From: Nilaparvata lugens
Lineage: Eukaryota > Arthropoda > Insecta > Hemiptera > Delphacidae
NCBI RefSeq assembly: GCF_014356525.2
Contig: NC_052507.1
Span: forward strand, 41,042,097-41,106,096
DNA: 64,000 bases
Direction: 5' to 3'
Shown: in pieces, positions 35,682-48,627 of the stretch
How positions within the stretch are numbered: position 1 is the first letter of the stretch
How the letters are laid out: each line of letters begins with the position of its first letter
Notes under the pieces: model-generated
Database searches by the model: none
What the model was told of the DNA's origin: nothing
What the model saw: only the letters and a program-made list of their open reading frames with translations
Made by a program: the position numbers and the translations under genes

Positions 35682-37140
35682 CATGATATAAGTTCATTAG
35701 ATCATGTTCTATGAGAATCACCCGTTATATGCTCTCAATTTAGTGGAGAGGCGCGTATAAGGACACCTCAAGAATCAAAATTTCAAACACTCATAACTTT
35801 TGACTTTGACACAATGATCAGATCTCATTGTAACACAGCTCATTCTTCTCAGCATGTCAAGGCGGTTCCAAATCACGCATTATATGTGAAATTTGAACAA
35901 AAATAGAGAAATTCATCCTTGAGTGTATTTTAAACAGTATTTCAATTCACAAAAGAATGACTAATTTCCTTATTTAAAGCTGCATATTGTAAAATACTTC
36001 GGATAAAATTTAAAAATGTGGAAAAGTATTTCCTCTTTCCACTACAATAAAGAATACTCTCGATTCCAGTATTATTAGTCAGTTACAACCGATTTTAAAA
36101 AGGGCGATTCCAGTTTTTCATTTTTTCGCGATTTTTCTGTTAATCAAGAGTCTGATACATCATAGGAACTTATGATTGATTCCAAATTGTGGACAATTCA
36201 TCCTCTACGAGCTCATAATTGCCTAAAATTAATCTTGAATCACTGTTCCCTATCATAGCACTGCCTAGACCGTTAATTTATGAGAAAAGTATCTTTGATT
36301 TCTTGATTTTTTACGATCGAATCTTACATTACGATTATATTCTTCCGTGTCCAGCAACTAAAACTGGTGAGAAAAAATTCAAATTCAATTCTTGAATTCA
36401 AGATCAAGTCTTTTTTATAATAATGGGTTACCGAGATAAATAGCTTTGATTTGTCATTTCTTTGTGTATTGAAGTACTGGTTAATCTACACTCAGGGATG
36501 AATTTCAAATTTTTCGATCGAATTCGACTCATGAATACTTATGAAGCCTTTTTTTGAACCGCCTTGACCAGCCGAGAAGAATGAACTGTGGTACAATGAC
36601 ATCCGATCATTGTGACAAAAGTTTTGAGTGTTTGAAATTTTGATCCTTGAGGTGTACCCTACTTATGCGCGCCCGAGGGAAGAAGAATTGATGTTTTAAG
36701 TGTTATTAATGTTATTTAAATAAACTTTATTGATCTACATCAAAGTATAATCAGTTTCCCTTCGAAAATTGCATACCAAACTCATCGGAAGTTCAAAATA
36801 CGTTTCGAATCGGTAAAAGAAGTGATAAGTTTCAAATTTCCAATATATTTCCAAATAATTTTTAATAAATAAGATAGGAATATAAAGTTTATTTATAATC
36901 TTAATGGCGGATTTGTACCACGTGACAGTCAATGGCCATACTTTGAGTAATATAGTTACTGTAGAGACCCACAAACTTGCTTTTGTTTTATAACATGTTA
37001 CAAATTCCTTTTTGTCAATAAAACTTTTGTTGTATAACAATACTTTTGTATAACAAAAGTTTTATAACTTATTTTTCTAACAAAAGTTACATATAGCCTG
37101 TTACATATAGCAAAGTTACACAGTGTAAATGCAGCTTTAA
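35682..37140. mobile_element. DNA-transposon segment B, right part, with a nested foldback
   Basis: Resumes the transposon interrupted by copy d and ends with GTGTAAATGCAGCTTTAA, the inverse of the GCTGCGTTTACAC end at 30355. Without the LTR element the transposon would be about 2.4 kb with TTAA at both edges. TTAA edges suggest a piggyBac-like target, which is inference. Nested arms at about 35745-35880 and 36550-36675 (CACCTCAAGAATCAAAATTT and its inverse) form an additional foldback. There is no transposase gene. Confidence 0.6.
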
Positions 37141-37999
37141 GCAAGCAATTTCCGTATATTTGTATATATTTTTATATCTGGTTATTTATTATGTTCAACG
37201 GATCTCGAAAACGGCTCTAACGATTTTCACGAAATTTGGAACATAGTAGGTATATGATATAAAAATTCGATTGCACTAGGTCTCATCCTTGGAAAAACTC
37301 GCTGAACGACATTAAAAGGATAATTCATCCTTGGCTGAAACAGCTGTGGATAGTAAAAAAGTGAGTGAGCGAGTGAGTATGTGAAAAATCAAAATATCGC
37401 ATCTCCGAAATTCATAAGATGACATATAGCCAGCTGTGAAATATAAACACGATAATTTTAGAGAATTATTGTTCTGTTTATCAATGAATAAAAATAACGA
37501 GTGAAGCTCGGTGCCCCGATATTTTAGATTATTTACAAACCAAATTGAATAACAAAATAACACTCACTAATCACTTAAAATTGTCAAATAATGATCAACT
37601 TTGAAAATAATTATGATATACTCTAGTTTAGGAGGATTATCATGTCATGTCAACAAATCAGATCATGTTGATCAAGTTGATTAAATTGTCTAGCTAGATA
37701 AAATTTCTCGCTGATTGATTACACAGCTGGAAATATAATTCTGTCTCTTTCCCACACAGACACTCACATCTTCTGTTTTTCCAAGGATAAATAATTGTTA
37801 TCCTTTTCATGTCTTTCAGCGAGTTTTCCCAGGGATGAGACCTAGTGCAATCGAATTTTTATATCAAACCTACTATGTTCCAAATTTCGTGAAAATCATT
37901 AAGTCGTTTTCGAGATACATTGAACATAAATAACCAGATATATAAAAATCTGGTGTGGCGCACTCACACAACTTTCCTTGCCGTAATGAAAATTGATCA
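37141..37999. repeat. Repeat family R3, inverted-repeat copy
   Basis: Inverted arms (about 37199-37336 and 37785-37930) contain GGATCTCGAAAACGGCTC and CACTAGGTCTCATCC. Between them is AGCTCGGTGCCCCGATATT. Related direct copies start at 38981 and 39571. No coding capacity. Confidence 0.6.
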
Positions 38000-38856
38000 C
38001 CTGACGCTAGTGTACAAGCGCATCTCAAGTCTACTTATAAACAAAGATCTGAGCCAACTGGTGACAGGACAATAACGCTGGAGACATACGAGGTCTGCTA
38101 TCTCTTCATAGTGAATGATTTAATAGAATCAACAGTTGCCAACAGTTCGCAATTGGATAATCACATTTTCTCAAATTTCGAGCTTATTTTCAATTTTAGG
38201 TGAAAATGTTACTGAACATTAATTGTAGAGATTCTCATGCTCAATCTTTTCCACTCAAAATGTTTTGTTTGAATTGTATCTGAAGCCTGATAATTGGGAA
38301 TCTAAAATCAAACTTTGCATAGATGGGGCGGAGCTCCTGAAATTTTTACAGATATGGGACTTGTGGCAGTTGATAGAGCTTATCAATGACTATTCTAGGT
38401 ATAAATTTAATCAAAATCATTGGAGCCGTTTTCGAGAAAACCGCGAAAACCCCTGTTTTTGACAACATTTTCTCCATTTTAGCCGCCATCTTAAATTGCA
38501 TTTGAACGAAATTGTTCGTGTCGGATCCTTATATTGTGAGGACCTTAAGTTCCGTATTTCAAGTCATTCTGTTAATTGGGAGATGAGATATCGTGTACAC
38601 AGACGCACATACACTCATACACACACACTACATACAGACCAATACCCGAAAACCCCTTTTTCGGACTCAGGGGACCTTGAAACGTATAGAAAACATGAAA
38701 TTATTTCATGTTTTCTATACGTTTCATTACTTTCCTTGCCCTATTACCATAGGTAAGGAAAGTAATGAAACGTATAGAAAACATGAAATAAGGGTACCTT
38801 AAAATTTTTTTGAAAGCAATACTTTCCTTACCTATGGTAATAGGGCAAGGAAAGTA
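38000..38856 (+). repeat. Dispersed repeat family R2, copy 2
   Basis: Direct copy of 16049-16822. It carries an extra fold at 38690-38790, where GTAAGGAAAGTAATGAAACG and a neighbouring inverse form a local hairpin. That suggests an aberrant end duplication. No coding capacity. Confidence 0.65.
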
Positions 38857-40260
38857 AAAATATAAACTGATATACAGAAATTGCACGCTTAATATAATAG
38901 GATAACGAGCGAAGCTCGGTGCCCCAATATTCCTATACTATTAAACGAGCTATTTCTGTTTATATGTTTGTATTTTACCGGATCTCGAAAACGGCTCTAA
39001 CGATTCTCACGAAATTCAGAACATAGTAGGTTTATAACATAAAAATTCGATTACACTAGGTCTCATCCCTGGATCTACTCGCTGAAGGACATTGAAAAGA
39101 TAATTATTATTTTTCCTTGGAAAAACAGCTGATAATAATTATTTCGTCGTTGATGATGGAAGTGAGTGAGCAAGTTCATGTGTGTGTGACTTTGTCAAAA
39201 TTATGACTCAGCTGTTGAACTTTTGTAATTATTCAATCAGGTACTTAGTGCCTGATGCAAAAAAACCGGGTTATTTTTAATCCTGATTAATTCCAGTAAA
39301 ACCATCTTTTTGAAATGGTCTTCTCTGATTTTGTTCATGTGAAATTATTCTGGATTAAAATTTAACCGGCTTTTGTGCAACCGGGCCTTTGTGAGGGAAA
39401 TTTTTGCACTCCTCTGGGAATTAATCTCAATTCACTGTGATTAGATAGAACATTTCTGTATGAACCATGCATATTATTATAATTTCTTCTTTTGTAATAA
39501 ATTTGTTATGCTTTTGTACTCCAGAGCGAAACTCGGTCCCCAATATTATTTATATCGTCTGTATGTGACCGGATCTCGAAAACGGCTCTAACGATTCTCA
39601 CGAAATTTGGAACCAAGTAGGTTTATGATATAAAAAATTCGATTGCACTAGGTCTCAACCGTGGGATAACTCGCTGAAGGATAATAAAAGGATAAATACA
39701 TCCTTGGAAAAACAGCTGGAAATTTTGTCGTCTGTCGATACCGTAATGTAATGAGTAAACGAGTGCATGTGTGGGATCATTCAGCTGATCTCACGAGAAG
39801 AAAATTCAGCAAGAAAAACTTATTTTGTTTATTTCTCTTTTTTTAGAAAACATGTTCACTTCAGAAAGTCCAAAGAAGTAACTAGATGCTGTTAGTGTAG
39901 AATAGTACATAGTATATTAACAAATATATGTAGCAAACATAGTAGCCTATATCATTCTAAATAGAATTCATAGTATACCGGTATCTATCTATTTGTAATT
40001 GATGATGTGTTTGTTTTTTGAAGTGTGAATAAATTGTTATTTTGATGAGTGATAGTAGCTTAACCTAGATTTTGATTTGGACTGTAGTATAAATTTAAAA
40101 AGGGACAGTTTTGGACATAAGCCTGTTGTGCCCCCTCATATAACTGTAAAAATAACTGTAAGACTGAGAAAATGAATAAATAAATATAAATTATAAATTC
40201 AATCTTTCGTTACAATTTTTTTATGATTTTACACTCCAGAGCAAAGCTCGGTCCCCCGAT
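38857..40260 (+). repeat. Repeat family R3, tandem-like copies
   Basis: Three blocks each beginning with GAGCRAARCTCGGT..CCC.ATATT (about 38907, 39523 and 40238). The first two are followed by GGATCTCGAAAACGGCTCTA and CACTAGGTCTCA text. The interior varies. Between 39880 and 40200 there is only AT-rich DNA. No gene recognised. Confidence 0.55.
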
Positions 40261-41070
40261 ATTATTATTCAATGTGTCAACGGTCCATAAGATATCATTT
40301 GGAGTTTTTCCATATTGAATATATTATGTGTTTCTTCACATGGGTTGACATGAGGAAAACGAATTGACAACGTTGTTGTTTGGTCGGTTGGAAGCTAAGA
40401 ATCTCAACTTATTTTATTCTTTAGGCCCATATATGTACCATCTCAGGATATCACGGATATACCACCTGTTGGTATGAACCAGGAATGAAGAACGCTATAT
40501 TAAACGCGACGATGCCTACTAGTATATTAGCGTTGAACGTAGATGTTGCCCATTACATTATCAGAATAAAACCACTAGGTTTATCGAACACACTGCAAAG
40601 GCAAACATACATCTTTAGAAATTTATTCTAGTACCTGCAACCTTAAGAATAGGCTATTTATTTATCTTCAATTTTTGTAAACTTGAATATCGGTGCTGTA
40701 AAGTATTATCTAGCACATTTCGATCACAAAATAACTATGATCATTCGTTGATAGAAACGTAGTCTATTTCTTCCATTCTTTTCCATTGTTTTTTTTATAG
40801 TTTCATATCTTGAGTCACCAATAAAATAGCTGTCATTCTAATGTTTATCAAACACACTGCAAAGGCAAACATACTTCTTTAGAGATTTATTCTAGTACAT
40901 TACCTCACTATACACTAGCAAGGCCAATTTTATTCAACAATAAGTAGGGATACTATTTATTGCTCTTGAGACAATATTTACCTTATAAATCAGTCGATTT
41001 AATAAGGTGCAAAGCTTAAACATAATACATTACGGAAATGAATCAAACAGCCACTGTCAGTTATAGTTCA
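40261..41070. other. Upstream region of the secreted-protein gene
   Basis: Contains a 54-bp direct repeat, 40581-40634 and 40845-40898 (AACACACTGCAAAGGCAAAC core), 264 bp apart and differing at only a few bases. No ORF. Its position just upstream of a TATA promoter makes a regulatory role possible but unproven. Confidence 0.45.
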
Positions 41071-41109
41071 TATAAAATAGCTTGATCAGAACATTTGAAT
41101 ACATTTCAG
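41071..41109 (+). promoter_or_regulatory. TATA box and initiator of the secreted-protein gene
   Basis: TATAAAA at 41071-41077 is followed by a TCAG initiator-like element at 41106, and the first coding ATG is at 41132. Spacing is a few bases longer than the usual 25-32 between TATA and start, so the exact start may lie at 41100-41108. Confidence 0.6.
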
Positions 41110-41131
41110 GTTCAAGCTTCAAGCTGCAGAC

Positions 41132-41185
41132 ATGGCTTCATTCACATCTCTATTATCCGCTCTTGTGTTGGTCGCTGGTTCACAG
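41132..41185 (+). CDS. Secreted Gly/Ala/Met-rich protein, exon 1 (signal peptide)
   Basis: This 54-nt exon encodes exactly 18 residues, MASFTSLLSALVLVAGSQ, a textbook signal peptide (short polar N-end, hydrophobic LLSALVLVA core, small residues before the cut). It ends CACAG|GTGAGG, a good splice donor in phase 0. A TATA box lies 61 bp upstream. Exon 2 is at 52964-53587, across an 11,778-bp intron filled with nested transposons. The exon is too short to be noticed as an ORF. The link to exon 2 is inferred from matched phase, splice sites and the absence of any start or signal peptide in exon 2. Confidence 0.8.
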
Positions 41186-41699
41186 GTGAGGATATTATAT
41201 TTATAATAAAATGATTGTTTTTTCTTCAAAGTAATAGTTTTAATAAGTGCGATAATGGTATATTGCCAGGCACTAGCTTAATAAAGACGATTATATATTC
41301 CCTTGTTCGATTATATGGAATTGAATTAATCAATTGTTTTTAGTTATACAAATTTCTGATCAAGTGGACTGTAATATTTTAATCAATTTAATATTCAATA
41401 TATTCTGGCAGAAAAAGACTAATGAATCCATTCATGATGCAATGGAAATCTCTATTATTAGAACTTACCCCGGCTGATGATCGACGCTGTAAGTCAGAGT
41501 GATTTTTACCTATAGGTTTGGGTGGTAAAAGGGTAAAGGAAAGAATTAAGGAATAGAGAAACGTAAATAAATCACTTGACCTCTGATGATTTATGATGTA
41601 GCCAGGCACTGCAGAGAGTTGTTGAATCATGTATGGAATTCTGCTCCTCAATTTTACGATTAATTCACTACTACTTTCAATATAAAAAATACTCAAATT

Positions 41700-42084
41700 C
41701 TCAAATGTACTTTGAAATCAATTATTACTCCCTACGATAAGAGACGCGGAATTACAATTAATAATTTCCGATAAAAATACAAACAAAATCAGCAAACGAG
41801 TCGAACTGTCCTGTCAACGGAGGCAGTTATACAAGCCGACTGAACGAAAAACTTCAAACCAACAATTAAACAATTATGCAAACGGCGTCAACATACACCC
41901 GACCCTGAAAAATTCATTTTCAGCCAAAGCTGGAAACACAAAAAAAATCTGCAAACCCACAAAAAAAACATGCTAGAAAAAACCAACACCAAGTAAAAAC
42001 AAAAGACCAATAAACAAAATGTGTGAACTAAACACACAAAAAAACCACTTGACGAATACAAGGCTATGGGAGCATATATAATGC
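41700..42084 (-). mobile_element. BEL/Pao 3' non-coding region (probably part of its 3' LTR)
   Basis: Lies immediately downstream (on the minus strand) of the Pol stop codon at 42085. It is A-rich on the plus strand and contains GCATATATAATGC. No second LTR copy is present to define its edges, so the extent is a guess. Confidence 0.35.
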
Positions 42085-42280
42085 TCATTCAGTTGGCAAT
42101 GGATACAGTTTTGTAGCCGGCCGCTTATAACGTCCATTAACCAACCATACTGTAGCCACCCTTACAATTCCGTCTGATCCGGGAAATACCTCCTCAATCA
42201 CACCCATTGGCCACTTCAAAGGGGGAAGATTAGGCTGGTCCACTATCACCACCATTCCGACTGTGAGCGACGCTGTATCT
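42085..42280 (-). pseudogene. pol: BEL/Pao Pol C-terminal end (DUF5641-type)
   Basis: The minus-strand frame reads VGMVVIVDQPNLPPLKWPMG, then FPGSDGIVRVATVW and RRYKRPATKL-like text (here NGRYKRPATKLYPLP) before a TGA. This is the characteristic end of BEL/Pao integrase (DUF5641). Its upstream half is at 50864-52437. The two are separated by a LINE flanked by a 7-bp AGATACA duplication, and the reading phase is compatible across the excised insert. The pieces therefore belong to one element. Confidence 0.8.
42274..42280 (-). repeat. Target-site duplication of the LINE (left copy)
   Basis: AGATACA on the minus strand. The matching copy is 50864-50870. Between them lies the LINE with a TAAATAAATAAAT tail at this side, as expected for target-primed insertion. 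Confidence 0.75.
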
Positions 42281-43486
42281 ATTTATTTATTTATTACTCA
42301 TCATTACATAACATCATGTCCGGGAATATTCCCGTTTGATACGTAAATTGTCAGATATAATAATACAGGTATAGGTACATAAGAATATACAATAACATAT
42401 ATGATAGAATCATAAAATAAAATCAATAACATTTCAAGTCTAAGTTATAGAACTATTCATAATAATAGAATAAATTTCACCTCAAAATCTATCAACTCTG
42501 CCACAGAGTAGTAGACTCTCTCAGTTAACATTGACTTTATAGTTTTTTTGAACAGCGGCAATGAATCAATTTTACGGATGGCCTCGGGTAACTTATTATA
42601 CAATTTTATTCCTGAATAAGAAGGGTTTCTTTCGTAAGAGGCATGTCTGTGAATAGGGTATAATATCAATCTGATTATAATCATATCTGATTACGCGTAG
42701 AATAGTTATGTCTGTCTGTGCAAAAATTAAATTTATGGATATTACTCTTTATGAATATTAACAAATGAAATATGTAGATGGCAGGCAGAGTGAGGATCTT
42801 CGATTCCCGAAAAATAGATTTGCATGTATCTCTAGCTCTTAAACCAAAAACCACCCTAATGATCTTTTTTTGAATTAAAAATATTTTATAGCTGTCAGTC
42901 GAGTTTCCCCAGAAAATATTTCCATAGCATAGGTGGGAATAGACATAGGCATAGTATACGGTGATGAGTGTATTTCTATCAACTGAATGAGATAGCTTGA
43001 GAATAACATAATATGCACGGTTCAACTTCGTCGTGAGATTTTTTATATGTTCTTTCCAATTTAGTCCCTCATCTATTGTAACTCCTAGGAATTTTAAAGA
43101 TTTAGCTGTTTTAGTCCATTATCATGAAGAGGGAGAAAACTTCTCAAGTTGGTTCTTCTGTAACTAAATTCCATCTGATAAGTTTTACTGTAGTTGAGAG
43201 AGGCCCTTTATTTTGAGCCAATCAGTTATGTTTTCCAGGTCTTTTTTTATGTTACCAGCTAGAGTTTTGTGATTTTTGTCTGATATAATGCAGTCGTGTC
43301 ATCAGTAGCAAAAATTATAGGTCTTGATTGGGAAACTGACTCAGGGAAATCGTTCACATAGATGATGAATAATAGAGGCCCAAGTATTGATCCTTGAGGC
43401 ACTCCATTCGTTATTTTTGAAAAGGAAGAAGACCTAAGTGATTCTTTATCTTTCAAACATTGTTGTCTATTATTCAAGTAAGAGCT
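42281..43486 (-). mobile_element. LINE (Jockey/I-like), 3' part
   Basis: Minus-strand LINE beginning at its (TAAA)n tail at 42281. Frames at 42457-42684 and 42681-43025 give the post-RT region, with YVYSHLCYGNIFWGNS, FLIQKKIIRVVFGLRARD and later YSGIKLYNKLPEAIR. The part at 43259-43486 gives RT motifs GVPQGSILGPLLFIIYVND and FATDDTTAL. Frameshifts separate these pieces. The LINE is cut at 43486 by LTR copy e and continues at 49639. Confidence 0.82.
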
Positions 43487-44869
43487 TGCCGTGCTACCAA
43501 TTTTTCCTAATTCGGTTGGAATAGCATTTAACACCTATTAACCTAAGGATAGTTGTCGGCTCCAATGTAATAGATTTTTGATAAGCTATGAATGGATCTA
43601 TCACCTATGAATGAGAAATCCAGTTTTCAGAGCAAGTGAACTTATAATCTTCAAAAGAATTTTGGCAATATACACAAATACACAAAGAACAATATATTAC
43701 AAGCCTAAGCATTTAAAGTTACTACGAGCTAAGGGTACTTATCCAGATTATAGTTGAAAAACAGTGGCTATTGGCTTGTATACACAAATAACAATATACG
43801 AACAAAATAGAACACTATAAACTGTTTAAAACATTAATAAATTCACTTAAATGAAAATTATTCAAAGAGCACCAAGTTACAACATACATAGCCAGCCATT
43901 AGTTTCAGAGAGAAAGAAGCCACTGGAAAAGCTACAAGTCAGGAAGGGAGCAAAAGCTTCTAGACAACTCAACGTTACAGACACGTCACCAAAAAATTAT
44001 AAATTACAAGTTTAGAATTCACATTTTATATTTGTTCTCAATAAAACTTTATTTTGAAACTGTTATTTTAAATTTTTATATATATCATCTCTATTTAAAT
44101 AAACCATTTATCTATTAATTCTGTTAACCCAGCCTCGGTGACACCATGGAACAATGCAACAATCATTTACGATAAAAAATTCTCAGTCGAAAAGTTTGTC
44201 CGTCTATCGATGACTCTGATATTTACTATAAAGTTTCATAGATCTCAAATTGAAGATTCGATTCCAATGTGAGAAAAAATGTAATATTACAAATACCCCC
44301 CTCTTGACATGAAAAAATTTTACTGTTTGAAAATTTAAAGAAAAAAATTACATTGACCCTAATGAAAATTTTGAATTGTAAATTCGAGAACAGTAACAAT
44401 TTTTTTTTTTATATAAAAACATTACATGTCAACTATAATTGAAAATTATTATAAAAATTCATCAATAGCATTTGTTATATGTTTCCAAACAATATTTCAA
44501 AGTATAGAATTACTTTTGATTTAGCTTTATAATTTAAAGGAAAATATCTCAACAGAAAGTTTAATATGTAAATAATAGTTTTTTGAAATTGCGCATAAAT
44601 TTAATAGATAGAAAAATTCAATTTTTATTGCATAAAAAAAATTAGTATGTTGAATGAAAAAATGTATTATTATTATTATTTTTTTTTTTTTTTAATGAAT
44701 TGATGAATTGTTACATTTAATTTTCACATAAAATTTCAATAAATCAAAAAATGTTCATTTCTTTCATGATACTGTGACTGTTATTCTGAATTCAAAGTTG
44801 CAAATGTGAACATGGATGGCAATTACCTCCAGGTAATGTAGTAGTGTTGAAGTTTGAGATACAAAGTCA

Positions 44870-45420
44870 GCAATAAGCATGGCATTGCTATTGGCGTATG
44901 CTTTGGTGTCGGCATTGGCATTGGCATTGATATTGGCATTGGCATTAGCATTGACACAGGCATTGGCATTGGCGTAGATTTTGGCATTGGCATCAGCATT
45001 GGCGCAGGCATTGGCATCGGCGCAGGCATCGGCGTAGATTTTGGCATTGGCATCAGCATTGGCGCAGGCATTGGCATTGGCGCAGGCATCGGCGTAGATT
45101 TTGGCATTGGCATCAGCATTGGCGCAGGCATTGGCATTGGCGCAGTTATTGGTGTAGATATTGGCTTAGTTATTGGTGTAGATATTGGCGTAGTTATTAG
45201 TGTAGGCCTCAGCGTAGATTTTGGCGTAGTTATTGGTGTTGATATTGGTGTTGACATTGGCATAGTTATTGGCGTTGGCATCAGCATTGGCGCAGATTTG
45301 GCATCAGCATTGGCACAGGCATAGATTTTGGCGTAGTTATTGGTGTGATATTGGTGTTGACATTGGCATAGTTATTAGTGTAGGCATCAGCGTAGATATT
45401 GGCGTAGTTATGTCACACTA
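44870..45420 (-). repeat. L1 internal minisatellite, copy e
   Basis: On the plus strand it reads as GGCATTGGCGCAGGCATC-type units and GTAGATATTGGC units in higher-order 60-bp blocks (the block at 44982-45037 recurs at 45042 and 45102). It is homologous to 33423-33855. Long artefactual Gly/Ile and Pro/Met frames arise on both strands. Confidence 0.85.
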
Positions 45421-47904
45421 GTTCGAAAATCACCCAAATGTTCTTAACACTCTTCATGGCGTTCACTTGTTGCTGATTTCGAGATTCACATGATAACTAT
45501 TTCAATGTTAATGTCTGTGCTGTACCTGTTATCTTAAAATGCTTATAAACTAAGAAGAAAATCTTGATTAGGCTATCAATACAATCTAATACACATGAAA
45601 ATTATTTTTAAGTATATAACCAATATAAAATTGAAATTTGTTAACATCTTATTATACAATCAGCAATACATAAATTGTGAAATATGGAGATATCAATTAT
45701 AAATTTCAATATAAAAAAAAAAATTCATTTCCATCTATTCACTGTTCAAATATCAAAATTTAAACCATTCTTCAAAATAGAAATAGAATTTCATAACACC
45801 CTGTATCATTTATCAAAATTGTAAAAAACATCAGATCATCACAACAAAAATTATTTCAATATATATTTCAATAATTTCAGACAATTGGTCTTCTATTCAC
45901 AATCATTTCATAATATATCTGCATTTCATTATCATTTAGTATAACATTTCATTTATAGCAAGTTCATTTCACATTTATGATTTATCATTCAGGGTTTCAA
46001 AATTATTTGGTTTTAATTTTTTGTTCAAAAATTGTATAAAAAGCATATTATTTAATATTATTAATCATCGTTTGCCGGATACTATAGTTTATTTCGACTT
46101 TTCAATGTTCTAAACACAAACTACATTTCATGACAAAACTTTACTATCAATCATTGAACAAGAAACCATTCAAAACATCAATAATATTTTGCTTCAAAGG
46201 CAATCAATATTCATAAGTAAACATCATTTATGGCAATCAACATTATTAATCAACACAAAAAATATTATCTCATTACTGCCTCTCTAAGTCATAACCTCTG
46301 TTATTCCTTCTTTAGGCAATAATGGGTTTCCATCTCAAAAAACAATCACATACCAGCAAAATTCTAATCAACAAACCCCACTAAAAATTCTACATACACT
46401 CCAGCATCCATTTCAAACGATAATCAATCATATCAAAATTTATAGAACAAACAGTTTTAAAATTTTGAAAAAGACATCAATCACAAAAAACTTAGTGAAT
46501 TTTAGCCTTTAACTCATTTCAATTGATAATATAACACAACGTTTTTATTCAATGAAAACATTATTATTCAAGTTAACTTTCATTAATACATCACATATAT
46601 ATGGATACACAATTTAATAATACTTTCAAATTTTAAGTTTATTCATTATAACAAAAGAATTTATACATAAGAATAGATTTCAGCATGTTCTAAATTGAGC
46701 CATTTATTTTTGAAAATAATTTATAATTTGAAGACTATATAATAAGTACAACATTTCAAGATTATAATACAAAGATGATCAAGATGAATAATGGGTAAAT
46801 AAGTTCCCTAAAAAATACAAAAAAGAGAAAAAGAAAACTGGGTAAATAAATTTCCTAAATAATACAAAGAAGAGAAAGATTAATTAGAGCCTATCCTACA
46901 TGTCAGTACTGAACTTTCATAAGGAAGTATATTTAATAAAATATACTACTATGGAATTTTGTAAATTCCAAGTATGACTCTAATTTGTTATAATTGTGAG
47001 CTATCACTCCCACAAAAACAACTGGTGAAGAAAAAAAAATGTTGACTATTGTGACTGGGTGGAGAGTTCCTAGATGTCTGTAAGGCAATGTGATAGCAGA
47101 CTCTAGTATCGGACCACAAGAACAAAAGTATGCAAAAGTTTTTACAAACATTTGATGTTGCAGTCTTAAGGTTTTTATATCGCAAACAAGTAGGTCAGAT
47201 AATCGAGTCCAGCCGTATGTGGTTCACGCCCACACCTCTAAAAGAATCACACCTACTTGTCTACCAAAAATCCAAAGTATTGGACAGCAAAAAAAAAAAT
47301 AAAATGCAAAATGGGTTAAAAGCCCAGAAGAAAACTATAACCTAATTACATATGGCTTATGGCACAATATGCAATGAAAGATGAGAACATGGGACATAAT
47401 TGCTCTGAAAAACCTAATTACCTAATATGATACCTAAAAAAAAAATAGACATGATTAAAATATGTAATACATGATGAAAAAATATACCACAAGCAAACAA
47501 TTCTTACACTACAATGGATAGATTTTAGAAAAGTTAAGTTTTATCAACAATTTAAAGATTAGGAAATAAGCTACTATTTTAACTTCTAATTATTTCAGAA
47601 AAATACAAATTTAAATGACTATGGACAGATTGGTTAAGAATGCATCATAGAAGAAATTTTACTGAACATTACACAAAGACAGGAAAGAATCGAAATTTGA
47701 AAAGATTAAGGGCCAAGAAAAATAGGCTACAGGAAAGAAAAAAGACACAATTATGGACTCTTACCATACACTGCGTAGCGATTATGCTATTCTGAATCCC
47801 GGCATAACACAGGATCCTAATCATTGTGTGTTGGGGAATACCTTTCATCATGTGATTCACTGTCATCATCTTGTAAATAAGCAACTTGAAACACCTTTGA
47901 ATAC
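45421..47904 (-). other. L1 copy e, AT-rich non-coding interior
   Basis: Between the minisatellite and the ORF stop. About 46150-47900 is shared with copy c but absent from copies b and d, where the flanking text is joined directly. Contains one odd GC-richer stretch (47180-47260, AGTAGGTCAGATAATCGAG...). No protein domain seen. Confidence 0.55.
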
Positions 47905-48627
47905 TTATACATCAATGGAAACTTTGTGCTTTGTTTTCTTCAAGAACATGATTTTATTCATGGGTTCATTTGTTTCAACAAAGCCATTTTGCTTGCAAAA
48001 GTTAGTCATGTTCACTTGAGAATGCATTGCATACACCTTTTCAATTCTCAGTTGAAAGTTGAACTCATCAACTTGACTCAAAGCAACATTCATTTTGTTT
48101 ACATTGTTCCTAACCTCTACAGAAACCTGTCTCATGTGATCATTCACTTTGTTCATATTTTTCCTAACCTTCAATGTAGCAATATTACTTTCATGATAGT
48201 TGACTTTCAGTGAAGACAACTCCCTACCTACTTCTTTACTCAATTCTACTATCTCATTAGGGTTGACTTTTTCAACAACAGTAACTAGGCCTACATTGTC
48301 AGAAACTTGAACTAATTGATCTTGTATCTTAATACTACTATTATCCTGCTTCAATTTGCTTTCATTTTCATGATTATCTTTCAATGTTTCATGTGCATCT
48401 TTCAATAGAAAGTTTATACTAACCTGCTCTAGTCTAATGCTAGCAAATTCTTGCTTCATATCATTAAACCTAGCATTTTGATCTTGTTTCAATTTATCAA
48501 ACTTAGCATTTTGCTCATCAAATCTAGCATTTAGCTCATCAAACCTGGCACTTTGATATTGTTTCAAATCATCAAACTTTTGTGTTAAGAATGCTTTAAG
48601 ATTCAGATCATTTTTAATGTTTGCCAT
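47905..48627 (-). CDS. L1 coiled-coil protein, intact 240-residue ORF
   Basis: The only undamaged copy of the family's single ORF, starting MANIKNDLNLKAFL just inside the 5' LTR. Residues ~20-60 hold near-repeats of NARFDEQNAKFDKLK, an amphipathic heptad-like pattern, followed by QEFASIRLEQVSINFLLKDA. Residues ~65-120 are acidic and polar (SKLKQDNSSIKIQDQ). Residues ~120-190 contain VRKNMNKVNDHMRQVSVEVR, again with regular i/i+3/i+4 hydrophobics. There is no Cys/His knuckle, protease or polymerase motif. The position after the 5' LTR suggests a Gag-like structural protein. That is inference from position only. The family is otherwise unknown to me. Confidence 0.7.
   Translation of the reverse strand: MANIKNDLNLKAFLTQKFDDLKQYQSARFDELNARFDEQNAKFDKLKQDQNARFNDMKQEFASIRLEQVSINFLLKDAHETLKDNHENESKLKQDNSSIKIQDQLVQVSDNVGLVTVVEKVNPNEIVELSKEVGRELSSLKVNYHESNIATLKVRKNMNKVNDHMRQVSVEVRNNVNKMNVALSQVDEFNFQLRIEKVYAMHSQVNMTNFCKQNGFVETNEPMNKIMFLKKTKHKVSIDV

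Noticed and set aside
44823..45324. Overlapping 150-codon Pro/Met and Gly/Ile ORFs
   Set aside because: Both arise from the L1 minisatellite, whose period is a multiple of three. Equivalent frames exist on both strands.
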